Part shown: positions 1 through 6,238 of the stretch, in pieces
How positions within the stretch are numbered: the first letter of the stretch is position 1
How the letters are laid out: each line of letters begins with the position of its first letter
Source of the DNA: an uncultured Prevotella sp.
GTDB lineage: Bacteria; Bacteroidota; Bacteroidia; Bacteroidales; Bacteroidaceae
Assembly (NCBI GenBank): GCA_900548745.1
Contig: URLQ01000102.1
Coordinates: 1 to 10,647 of the forward strand
Length of the DNA: 10,647 nt
Reading direction: 5' to 3'
Program-made: the position numbers and the translations under genes
Notes under the pieces: model-generated
Told to the model about the DNA's origin: nothing
Databases searched by the model: none
Seen by the model: the letters and a program-made list of their open reading frames with translations, nothing else

Positions 1-470
1 GTGACGATATTGGAATCCTGCGCTATGATGTCAAGCACTCTGAGCTGGAAGTCCTCACTGCCAAGCAGCAGATTCTGGTGCTGGCTGTGGATATCGACAA
101 GCTGTTCTCCAAGCTGCTTTATTATAGACAGAGGCACCGGCGTGTCGTTTATGAACGCACGGCTCTTTCCTGCTGCCGTCAGTTCACGGCGCAGTATACA
201 GTCGTTGGCATCATATTCGATGTCGTTATCTGTGAAGAAAGGCTGCATGTTGTATTTCGACAAATCGAAATGGGCTTCGATGACGCATTTGTCAGAGCCC
301 TTCTTGATGTATTTTGATTCCGCTCTCTGTCCGAGCAAAAGGTTTATTGCACCTAATATGATACTCTTTCCGGCACCCGTCTCACCCGTCATTACGGAAA
401 AGCCGGGGTAAAAGTCCATGTCAAGACTGTCTATTAGTGCAAAGTTTTTTATATATAATTGCTTAAGCAT
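1..470 (-). CDS. recN: DNA repair protein RecN, N-terminal part (cut by window edge)
   Basis: RecN is an SMC-like ATPase that acts on DNA double-strand breaks in the cytoplasm. Only the first 156 codons lie in the window; the rest runs off the left edge. The translation starts MLKQLYIKNFALIDSL, the typical RecN opening. It carries a Walker A motif GETGAGKS at residues 29-36 and continues through LLLGQRAES and a conserved segment near residue 130 (QLGEQLVDIHSQHQN), which leads into the coiled-coil part of the ATPase head. The ATG at 470 is chosen because the family's N-terminus begins exactly there. It is the last gene seen in the dnaN-side operon, 70 bp after the porD-like gene. An 11-nt sequence spanning the start codon is repeated 23 nt upstream, where it creates a short decoy reading frame. 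Family assignment is very secure. Confidence 0.97.
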   Translation of the reverse strand, partial: MLKQLYIKNFALIDSLDMDFYPGFSVMTGETGAGKSIILGAINLLLGQRAESKYIKKGSDKCVIEAHFDLSKYNMQPFFTDNDIEYDANDCILRRELTAAGKSRAFINDTPVPLSIIKQLGEQLVDIHSQHQNLLLGSEDFQLRVLDIIAQDSNIV

Positions 471-520
471 GTTATTTTTCAGATATTAAGCATGTTGTTT
501 ATAGATGATGTGTATTGTAG

Positions 521-536
521 TTCCTGCGAACAGGAA
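521..536 (-). other. Small stem-loop between porD-like gene and recN
   Basis: A perfect 6-bp inverted repeat (TTCCTG and CAGGAA) encloses four bases. In the direction of transcription the loop reads UUCG, closed by a G-C pair. It begins 4 nt after the porD-like stop codon and lies 50 nt before recN. No run of U follows it on the minus strand, so it is not a classical intrinsic terminator. It may be an RNA stability or processing element, or chance. Confidence 0.4.
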
Positions 537-540
537 AATA

Positions 541-1446
541 CTATTCCTTTATTTTCTCCCATGACGAATTCTGAGAGGCGTTGATGGAGAAGAGCACTTC
601 GTATACGTTCTCCTTCTCCTTCTGTGTGCCCTTACCTTTATATATATTGGCCAACTCGTCTTTCTTATAGTCGGTCCATATGGCCGGCAGACTGCTAAGC
701 GGTTTGTCGTCGTGGGCTTTCTTGAGGTTCGTCTCTATTGCGGTAGAGATATTTGTCCTGCCTCGGTCTGCATTATTAGCCATTTCATCGAGCCCCGTGC
801 GGTAATAGTCATACTGCAACTGGCGGAAAGGCTTCATGGCGTTGTCGAGATAGTCGTTGATGATGGCAAAGCGGTTACGGGTGGTCTCAAAGGATTTCCA
901 TCCCGGGAAGTTAAGGCTCTGCGCATTATTGGTTAGATTCATGCATCGCTGCAAAACCTCTTCTCCTCCCATTGGAGAGAAACTGTCAAGGTCGAGACCG
1001 ATTATCAGATAGGCATAATAGGCAATAAGAGCCGTCAGCTGGTTGTCTATCTGGTCTTCATTGAAGTTGAGCTGGTCAAACTGAGCAAACTCAAAGCTGA
1101 AGTCGTTGTCTTTATTGTTGTACAATGTCGTCGTGTAAGAGGCATTATATACAGGGCGGTTTGCCTGTATCAGCGCATTGCACGTGAATAGATTTGACGA
1201 CTGGTCGTATTTTGTCACAGTAATGTTGAAGTTACATACAATCTTCTCGTTTTTCTGAAACTGATAATTCGTCCACTGTCTGTCATTGATAAACTGTTCG
1301 AGAGTCTGCTGGAGATTCTCAAACACGCTGGCATCCGTACCCTGAATCTGGTTATGGTTTATGGTTACCTTTGCCTGTAGTTCCTGACACACAGCATTTA
1401 CAGATACTGCGATGATAAATAAGATTATGCTTACCAGTCGTTTCAT
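541..1446 (-). CDS. porD: DUF4835 family secreted protein (type IX secretion PorD-like)
   Basis: This 301-residue protein matches the DUF4835 family, which is confined to Bacteroidetes and commonly annotated as type IX secretion protein PorD. Its molecular role is not well defined. Residues 1-20 form a signal peptide: Lys-Arg at positions 2-3, then a hydrophobic core from about 4 to 16. Likely cleavage is after Cys20 and before Gln21, since Gln at +1 is common in this phylum, or after Ala18. The Cys is not in a good lipobox, because the residue before it is Val. The family-typical central segment with Tyr-rich AYYAYLIIGLDLDSFSP and GG lies near residues 141-161, and FPGWKSFE is near 180. The recN-porD-coaBC neighbourhood recurs across Bacteroidetes, which supports the call. 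A 76-bp gap with a long palindrome separates it from coaBC. The PorD label rests on family knowledge; whether this genome has a full type IX system cannot be seen here. Confidence 0.85.
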   Translation of the reverse strand: MKRLVSIILFIIAVSVNAVCQELQAKVTINHNQIQGTDASVFENLQQTLEQFINDRQWTNYQFQKNEKIVCNFNITVTKYDQSSNLFTCNALIQANRPVYNASYTTTLYNNKDNDFSFEFAQFDQLNFNEDQIDNQLTALIAYYAYLIIGLDLDSFSPMGGEEVLQRCMNLTNNAQSLNFPGWKSFETTRNRFAIINDYLDNAMKPFRQLQYDYYRTGLDEMANNADRGRTNISTAIETNLKKAHDDKPLSSLPAIWTDYKKDELANIYKGKGTQKEKENVYEVLFSINASQNSSWEKIKE

Positions 1447-1470
1447 ATTAAGCTATAGTGTTTTTATTAT

Positions 1471-1521
1471 ATTGAGAGCAAACACTTTATACCAGAATGG
1501 TTAAAGTGATTGCTCTGCAAT
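1471..1521 (-). repeat. 51-nt imperfect palindrome (long stem-loop) just after coaBC
   Basis: The two arms pair in four blocks: ATTG 1471-1474 with CAAT 1518-1521; AGAGCAA 1475-1481 with TTGCTCT 1510-1516; CACTTTA 1483-1489 with TAAAGTG 1502-1508; and ACCA 1491-1494 with TGGT 1498-1501. The loop is GAA (1495-1497). This makes 22 base pairs interrupted by one A-A mismatch and two single-base bulges (G1517, T1490). On the transcribed minus strand it begins one base after the coaBC stop codon. The following bases are A-rich rather than a U-run, so simple intrinsic termination is unlikely. It could be an mRNA processing or stabilising structure, an attenuator ahead of the porD-like gene, or a copy of a dispersed palindromic repeat. 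Confidence 0.75.
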
Positions 1522-1522
1522 G

Positions 1523-2734
1523 TTATAAGATGTTCTCAAGTTCATTTATAATATCTGCGGCAACCTCGTTTTTAGGTTTCTTGTCAAAATGTTTTGTTTC
1601 ATTTTCAGACATTATAGCCACCTGATTGTAATCGCTCTGGAAAGTAGTACCTTCGTTCTTTGTAGAGTTGAGAACGATGAAATCGAAGTTTTTCTTCTTC
1701 AGCTTCTTCTTCGCATTCAGCTCTTCATCGTTTGTCTCAAGGGCAAAGCCGATGAGCTTCTGGCTGTTGCTTTTCAGTTTTCCAAGAGAAGCAGCGATGT
1801 CTCTTGTAGGGCTGAGTCTGATTACGAGGTCGTCTTTCTCTCTCTTTATCTTCTTGTCGGCAGCATGTTCCGGACGGAAGTCAGCTACTGCAGCACAAAG
1901 GATAGCCGCATCCTGCCCAGGGAAAACATCCGTGGCTGCATTATACATCTCTTCGCAACATTCAACGTCGATTCTCTTTATAGAGTCAGAGCATGTCATG
2001 GATACCGGTCCTGATATAAGAGTCACTTCTGCTCCTCTTCTTGCACACTCTTCAGCAAGGGCATAGCCCATCTTGCCGCTTGAATAGTTGCCGATAAATC
2101 TCACAGGGTCAATCTTTTCGTAGGTTGGTCCTGCTGTGATCATTATCTTCTTGCCTCGAAGAGAGGAATCGGCATACTGTCCTTTCTCCTGCTTGTCGAA
2201 AAAGTCTGACAGACATTCGGCAATCACCTTAGGCTCCTCCATGCGTCCTTTGCCTTCCAGTCCGCTTGCCAGGAATCCGCTCTGCGGCTCAATAATAATG
2301 TTGCCGTAGCTTTTCAGCGTCTGAAGGTTCTTCTGCGTTGACGGATGTGCATACATGTCGAGGTCCATTGCCGGAGCAACAAAAACGGGTGCTTTCATCG
2401 ACAGATATGTAGTTATGAGCATATTGTCAGCAATGCCGTTCGCCATCTTTCCTATTGTGGCGGCTGTGCATGGAGCAATGAGCATACAGTCTGCCCACAG
2501 TCCGAGATCTACATGTGAGTTCCATGTACCGTCGCGCTGTGAGAAGAATTCGCTGATAACAGGTTTGTGGGTGAGTGCAGATAGCGTAATGGGAGTGATG
2601 AACTCCTTGCCACTCGGCGTTATCACAACCTGTACTTCAGCCCCGCCTTTTATAAGTTCGCGGATGATGTAGCAAGCTTTGTAGGCAGCGATGCTTCCAG
2701 TTATACCAAGAACTATTTTCTTTCTTTTCAGCAT
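1523..2734 (-). CDS. coaBC: Bifunctional CoaBC (phosphopantothenoylcysteine decarboxylase / phosphopantothenate-cysteine ligase)
   Basis: CoaBC performs two consecutive cytoplasmic steps of coenzyme A synthesis: it joins 4'-phosphopantothenate to cysteine, then decarboxylates the product to 4'-phosphopantetheine. The 403-residue length is normal for the fusion. The FMN-binding CoaC half (about 1-180) shows GSIAAYK at 13-19, the catalytic His74 in NSHVDLGLWAD, and PAMD at 121-124. Its substrate flap LASGLEGKGRM (155-165) has Ser157 where the E. coli enzyme has its catalytic Cys. The CoaB half (about 194-403) shows ITAGPTYEKIDPVRFIGN at 199-216 followed by YSSGKMG, AAVADF at 281-286 and KIKRE at 295-299, all expected in the ligase. 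It starts 5 bp after the exonuclease stop codon, so it is very probably co-transcribed with it. Identification is secure. Confidence 0.97.
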   Translation of the reverse strand: MLKRKKIVLGITGSIAAYKACYIIRELIKGGAEVQVVITPSGKEFITPITLSALTHKPVISEFFSQRDGTWNSHVDLGLWADCMLIAPCTAATIGKMANGIADNMLITTYLSMKAPVFVAPAMDLDMYAHPSTQKNLQTLKSYGNIIIEPQSGFLASGLEGKGRMEEPKVIAECLSDFFDKQEKGQYADSSLRGKKIMITAGPTYEKIDPVRFIGNYSSGKMGYALAEECARRGAEVTLISGPVSMTCSDSIKRIDVECCEEMYNAATDVFPGQDAAILCAAVADFRPEHAADKKIKREKDDLVIRLSPTRDIAASLGKLKSNSQKLIGFALETNDEELNAKKKLKKKNFDFIVLNSTKNEGTTFQSDYNQVAIMSENETKHFDKKPKNEVAADIINELENIL

Positions 2735-2739
2735 ATCAT

Positions 2740-3591
2740 TTATCTCCCCATGTCACGAAGTCTGATTCGTGTCAGTACTTGTTTGGTGTCACTTGTAAAG
2801 TCGCTGCTGCATATCCAGTTATAGTAACCCGGATCGCGGCGCAAAGCATCAACAACCGGCCATCCTTTGTATTTTCCGAAGTTGAAGACCTCCTGCTTGC
2901 GAGGTTTCCCGTCAGCATCAAGCATGACTTTTCCGTTGGCATCCTTCATTTCCTTCCATACTATTCTACCTGAGAAGTCAACATTATCGTTGGTCTTTGA
3001 GAACTCTGCCAACGCATCTATATTGTTTTCCAGCTGTCTTTCCTTTTCTTCCTGTCGCTCGGCAGAATACATGTCGAGCTCTCCCTGCAGCACTCTGTAT
3101 GTAGCCTCGGTGTCCTGGTCGGCACGATGGGCGGCAAAGTCTTCCTCCATCTTGCGTCCGCAATAGAACTTATATGCCGCAGCAAGGTTTCTTCTCTCCA
3201 TCTTGTGGAAGATAGCCTGCGCATCAATAAGTCTGCACTTGCTGAAATCGAAGTTTATACCTGCACGATAGAATTCCTCCGAGAGCATCGGCACATCAAA
3301 GTGGTTGGAATTATATCCGGCAAAGTCGCAACCGGAGAATTTCTCTTCCAGCTCTTTTGAAAGGGCTTTGAAGGTAGGCTTGTCGGCAACGTCCTCGTTG
3401 GTTGTTCCTGTCAGTTCGATAACCTCCTGTGGAATCGGTTTCTGAGGATTGAAATAGATGTTTTCTCTTTCCTCTTTTCCGTCAGGATAAACCTTGATAT
3501 ATGACAGCTGGAAGATTCTGTCGTTAACTATGTCAAGTCCCGTTGTCTCCAGGTCGAAGACAACGAGAGGTTTGGTGAGATTCAGTTTCAT
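2740..3591 (-). CDS. ExoX-like DEDDh 3'-5' exonuclease (DnaQ superfamily)
   Basis: A predicted cytoplasmic 3'-5' exonuclease of 283 residues. All DEDDh catalytic positions are visible: Asp13 and Glu15 in FDLETTGLD (ExoI), Asp99 in YNSNHFDVP (ExoII), and His155 with Asp160 in HRADQD (ExoIII). The nuclease domain ends near residue 175. A charged, probably helical segment (about 176-200) follows, then a C-terminal module with FNFGKYKGWPVVDAL (237-250) and a YYNWI motif. That module resembles the ExoX-like C-terminal domain rather than the Pol III epsilon tail. The gene lies 35 bp after dnaN and 5 bp before coaBC. Placement behind the clamp gene suggests replication-linked repair or proofreading, but this is inference. 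I see no convincing clamp-binding peptide. Nuclease assignment is firm; the exact substrate is unknown. Confidence 0.93.
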   Translation of the reverse strand: MKLNLTKPLVVFDLETTGLDIVNDRIFQLSYIKVYPDGKEERENIYFNPQKPIPQEVIELTGTTNEDVADKPTFKALSKELEEKFSGCDFAGYNSNHFDVPMLSEEFYRAGINFDFSKCRLIDAQAIFHKMERRNLAAAYKFYCGRKMEEDFAAHRADQDTEATYRVLQGELDMYSAERQEEKERQLENNIDALAEFSKTNDNVDFSGRIVWKEMKDANGKVMLDADGKPRKQEVFNFGKYKGWPVVDALRRDPGYYNWICSSDFTSDTKQVLTRIRLRDMGR

Positions 3592-3626
3592 ATCTAATAT
3601 ATTCTATATATACCTCTTTGATATAA

Positions 3627-4751
3627 TTAGTCGTTGAGGAGCATTGGCATTATGAGCATCAGGATATCCTGTCCTTCTGGTTGCTCAACGGGGGTAATGA
3701 TACAAGGGCGGCTTGGGTCGGCAAGTTCCAATATCACTTCGTCGCTTGTCAGGTTGTTAAGTATGTCAAGTAGTGATGTTCCCTTGAAGCCTATGCTCAT
3801 GGCATTACTTGCATAATCGCATACTATGCTTTCCTTTGCGCTTGTGTAGAAGTCGATATCCTCTGAAGAAACCTCAAGCTGTCCCATTGACAGACGCAGA
3901 CGGACGAGCTGGCTGCTTTCACTTGCAAACGGAAGTACACGACGTAGGGTGCCAAGCAATGTACGACGGTCTATTGTCAGCTGGCAAGGGTTGTTTGTCG
4001 GAATGACTGATGAGTAGTTCGGATAGCGTCCTTCAATCAGACGGCAGGTTAGAGTGCCGAAATCAGCCTTTATCTTCGCGTTCTTGTTATCAAAGACAAT
4101 CTCCACCTCGCTATCATCCTTTGCCAAAACGTTCTTGAGAATTGTTGCCGGCTTCTTTGGCAGGATAAAAGATTTTGCATTCTCGTCCTTGATGGAGAAT
4201 ACCTTGTTTCTCACGAGCTTATGACCATCACTTGCCACGATGGCAAGAGCCTCGGGTGTGAGGTCAAAGTATATACCGTTCATCACCGGACGGATTTCCT
4301 CATTTGCCGTAGCAAAAAGTGTTCGGGTGATATTGTCTGTCAGCACGGCAGAACCTATCTTTATTGTTGCTGCATTCTCTTCTATTGCCTGTACTTGTGG
4401 AAATTCGTCTGCATTCTGAGCTGTGAAATTATAGTCGCCATTCTGGTAGATTACCTTCACGTTGTATGTTGCCATATCTATTTCAAGAGTAATCGGCTGC
4501 TCTGGCAGTTCTTTCACCGCATCAATTATCGTACGGCTGCTGATAGCAAACTTTCCGTCAGCATCAGATTCATCAAGCTGAATCTGTGTCTTCATCTCAT
4601 TCTCCTTATCAGAAGCGGTAAGAGTGAGGACGCCATTGTTTACTTCAAAAAGGATGCATTCAAGGATCTGTAAAGAGTTCTTGCTGTTGAGTACTTTTGA
4701 CAATGTAAGAAGGCGGTTACTCAATACCGCACTGGACAACGTTAATCTCAT
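3627..4751 (-). CDS. dnaN: DNA polymerase III beta subunit (sliding clamp)
   Basis: DnaN forms the dimeric ring that tethers DNA polymerase III to DNA and serves as a docking platform for repair proteins. The 374-residue product has the usual length for three clamp domains (about 1-120, 121-245 and 246-374). Typical segments are the N-terminal NSKNSLQILECILFEV (about 23-38), RPVMNGIYFDL followed by ASDGHKLV in the second domain, and EGRYPNYSSVIP at the second/third domain boundary. The C-terminus ends in MPMLL (368-372) plus Asn-Asp; this corresponds to the MPMRL end of the E. coli clamp, which helps build the peptide-binding cleft. It is the first gene of the minus-strand operon and is preceded by a consensus Bacteroidetes promoter. 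No DnaA boxes or dnaA gene are adjacent, so this is not an oriC-type dnaA-dnaN arrangement. Confidence 0.98.
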   Translation of the reverse strand: MRLTLSSAVLSNRLLTLSKVLNSKNSLQILECILFEVNNGVLTLTASDKENEMKTQIQLDESDADGKFAISSRTIIDAVKELPEQPITLEIDMATYNVKVIYQNGDYNFTAQNADEFPQVQAIEENAATIKIGSAVLTDNITRTLFATANEEIRPVMNGIYFDLTPEALAIVASDGHKLVRNKVFSIKDENAKSFILPKKPATILKNVLAKDDSEVEIVFDNKNAKIKADFGTLTCRLIEGRYPNYSSVIPTNNPCQLTIDRRTLLGTLRRVLPFASESSQLVRLRLSMGQLEVSSEDIDFYTSAKESIVCDYASNAMSIGFKGTSLLDILNNLTSDEVILELADPSRPCIITPVEQPEGQDILMLIMPMLLND

Positions 4752-4822
4752 TGTGGTGTATTTTATAGTTGTTTATATTAAACTTGTTAATTTATTATGT
4801 GTGTAAGTCACTTTTACGAGTA

Positions 4823-4854
4823 CAAAACTACAAAAAAACATTGTTGTGAGCAAA
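4823..4854 (-). promoter_or_regulatory. Predicted dnaN promoter (Bacteroidetes -33/-7 type)
   Basis: On the minus strand, TTTG (4851-4854) is followed after exactly 20 bp by TAGTTTTG (4823-4830). This matches the known Bacteroidetes primary sigma consensus TTTG, about 19-20 bp, TAnnTTTG at every fixed base. Transcription would begin near 4816, giving a leader of roughly 65 nt before the dnaN ATG at 4751. The leader is A/T-rich and lacks a Shine-Dalgarno sequence, as is usual in this phylum. Confidence 0.8.
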
Positions 4855-4870
4855 AAATAAAGGAAATGTT

Positions 4871-4900
4871 TTCGTTTTTAAAACTATTTTGGTAATTTCG
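4871..4900 (+). promoter_or_regulatory. Possible promoter for the DUF3127 gene
   Basis: On the plus strand, TTCG (4871-4874) and TAATTTCG (4893-4900) lie 18 bp apart. They resemble the Bacteroidetes TTTG / TAnnTTTG boxes, with one T-to-C change in each. The leader to the ATG at 4933 would be about 25-30 nt. The opposing -33 box for dnaN begins only 17 bp to the left. The match is imperfect and the spacing slightly short, so this is tentative. Confidence 0.4.
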
Positions 4901-4932
4901 CAAATCAGAAAAAAACATAAAAGAGATAAAGA

Positions 4933-5340
4933 ATGGAATTAGAAGGAAAAGTTATTGCCGTGCTTGCTCCGAGAGAAGGCACATCAAAGGCTGGAAATCC
5001 ATGGAAAGCCCAGGAGTGTGTAATTGAAACAATGGAGCAGTATCCGAAGAAGATGTGTTTCGAGATTTTCGGTACAGACCGTATTGCACAGTTCGAGAGT
5101 TTACTCCAGATTGGAAACAATATAAAAGTATCATTTGATATTGATGCACGCGAGTGGAACGGACGTTGGTTCAACTCCATCCGTGCATGGAAGGTGGAAG
5201 CTGTTGATAGTGCCGTTGCTGCCGCAGCAGCTCCTGGTGTACAGCCGATGCCTGCAGCTGATGCTTTCCCTCCAGCACCTGAGGCTGGTGTTGCTCCTGC
5301 TGCTGGTAGTAGTGAGTCTGTTGACGACCTGCCGTTCTAA
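4933..5340 (+). CDS. DUF3127 OB-fold protein with SSB-like C-terminal tip
   Basis: A 135-residue protein of the DUF3127 family, widespread in Bacteroidetes and of unproven function. The N-terminal domain (1-91) carries the family signature TSKAGNPWKAQECVIET (17-33), YPKK (37-40), the FDIDAREWNGRWFNSIRAWK block (68-87) and alternating hydrophobic residues, compatible with a small beta-barrel (OB-like) fold. Residues 92-126 are a low-complexity Ala/Pro linker. The last residues are SVDDLPF (129-135). The order of folded domain, disordered linker and acidic-aromatic tip copies single-stranded DNA-binding protein, whose DDDIPF end recruits repair enzymes. I infer a nucleic-acid-binding or SSB-like role; this is not proven. 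It is transcribed divergently from dnaN and is the only plus-strand gene here, closed by its own terminator. Confidence 0.9.
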   Translation: MELEGKVIAVLAPREGTSKAGNPWKAQECVIETMEQYPKKMCFEIFGTDRIAQFESLLQIGNNIKVSFDIDAREWNGRWFNSIRAWKVEAVDSAVAAAAAPGVQPMPAADAFPPAPEAGVAPAAGSSESVDDLPF

Positions 5341-5362
5341 ACGATCGGAGTTTTGCATACAG

Positions 5363-5400
5363 AAAAAGCGCAAGGATATATAATGTATCTTGCGCTTTTT
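5363..5400. terminator. Bidirectional intrinsic terminator between DUF3127 gene and kdsB
   Basis: A perfect 12-bp inverted repeat, AAAAAGCGCAAG (5363-5374) and CTTGCGCTTTTT (5389-5400), encloses a 14-nt loop. Both strands therefore read a GC-rich stem ending in a T-run. An outer TACAG (5358-5362) can pair with CTGTA (5406-5410) across a 5-nt bulge. It lies 22 nt after the DUF3127 stop codon and about 73 nt beyond the convergent kdsB stop, so it can serve both transcripts. Confidence 0.88.
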
Positions 5401-5473
5401 ATTTTCTGTACAATAAGGATGAAATATGTTTGTTTTTTAACGAAACATCTTTAACCCTCCATATAAAAATTGT

Positions 5474-6226
5474 TTATCTGTTCTGCTGAAGGAATTTCTC
5501 CGCTTGCAGAAGGTCGGCAGGTGTGTCGATGCCCACTGTTTCAACGGTGGTGAGACCTACCTTTATCTTATATCCGTTCTGCAACCAACGGAGTTGCTCA
5601 AGACTTTCCGCTATCTCAAGACTTGACTGAGGCAGCTTTGTTACTTCAGCCAACACTTCACGGCGGTAGGCATACAGACCGATGTGCTTGAGATACTGAT
5701 GGGCTGTAAGCCAGTTCTCGCGTGGCACATTGCGGAGATACGGTATCACGCTACGACTGAAATACATGGCGTAGTTGTTGTTGTCTACTACAATCTTCGG
5801 TGAGTTCGGATTCTCAAGAGCCGCAAGACCTTGTTGCTCTGTGAAAGGCATGCCGAGAGTGGCAATCTGGGTGTTCTCGTCGTCAAAACATCTGCAGAGC
5901 TCTTCAATCTGTGACTTCTGTATAAACGGTTCGTCACCCTGTATGTTGATGACCACATCGAAGTCGCCACCTATTTTCTCAATGGCTTCCTCTATACGGT
6001 CGGTGCCGCTCTTGTGGTTGGGTGAAGTCATCACAGCCTTGCCGCCAAAACTCTCAACTGTCTTGAAAATCCTGTCGTCGTCAGTTGCAACGTATACATC
6101 GTCCAATACGGTCTTTACCTGTTCGTAAACTCTCTGTATAACCGGTTTTCCGCCGAGTATAGCAAGTGGTTTCCCCGGAAAACGCTGTGATGCGTAGCGG
6201 GCTGGTATTATTCCTACAAACTTCAT
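5474..6226 (-). CDS. kdsB: 3-deoxy-manno-octulosonate cytidylyltransferase (CMP-Kdo synthetase)
   Basis: KdsB activates Kdo with CTP to CMP-Kdo, the donor for the inner core of lipopolysaccharide; it is a cytoplasmic enzyme. The 250-residue length is standard. Visible family motifs are IIPARYASQRFPGKPL (6-21, nucleotide-binding loop), SGTDR (73-77), QGDEP (96-100, with the metal-binding Asp), AMYFSRSVIPY (153-163), HIGLYAY (181-187), SLEIAESLEQLRWL (202-215) and GIDTPADL (232-239). It is the last gene of the minus-strand tsaD-side cluster, starting 12 bp after the PP2C-like stop codon, and ends before the shared bidirectional terminator. The product implies a Gram-negative outer membrane, in line with the rest of the window. 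Identification is secure. Confidence 0.98.
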   Translation of the reverse strand: MKFVGIIPARYASQRFPGKPLAILGGKPVIQRVYEQVKTVLDDVYVATDDDRIFKTVESFGGKAVMTSPNHKSGTDRIEEAIEKIGGDFDVVINIQGDEPFIQKSQIEELCRCFDDENTQIATLGMPFTEQQGLAALENPNSPKIVVDNNNYAMYFSRSVIPYLRNVPRENWLTAHQYLKHIGLYAYRREVLAEVTKLPQSSLEIAESLEQLRWLQNGYKIKVGLTTVETVGIDTPADLLQAEKFLQQNR

Positions 6227-6238
6227 ATCAAATGCTTT

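Noticed and set aside
1..411. 136-codon plus-strand open frame at the left edge
   Set aside because: It lies opposite recN, whose Walker A motif and family N-terminus read cleanly on the minus strand. The plus frame is Ser/Leu-rich with no family resemblance.
1387..1389. Cys20 of the DUF4835 protein as a lipoprotein attachment site
   Set aside because: The residue before the Cys is Val and no good lipobox is present; cleavage by signal peptidase I before Gln21 or after Ala18 fits better.
1589..2066. Plus-strand open frames opposite coaBC (141 and 132 codons)
   Set aside because: They are antisense to the conserved CoaB domain and have no recognisable motif, promoter or plausible start context; similar shadows occur opposite dnaN, kdsB, ygiQ and cinA.
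4752..4932. Replication origin beside dnaN
   Set aside because: No DnaA box clusters, no dnaA gene and no repeats were seen; the region is explained by two divergent promoters.
5426..5448. Inverted repeat ATGTTT / AAACAT downstream of kdsB
   Set aside because: Only 6 A/T-rich pairs with an 11-nt loop; weak next to the adjacent 12-bp terminator hairpin and easily due to chance.
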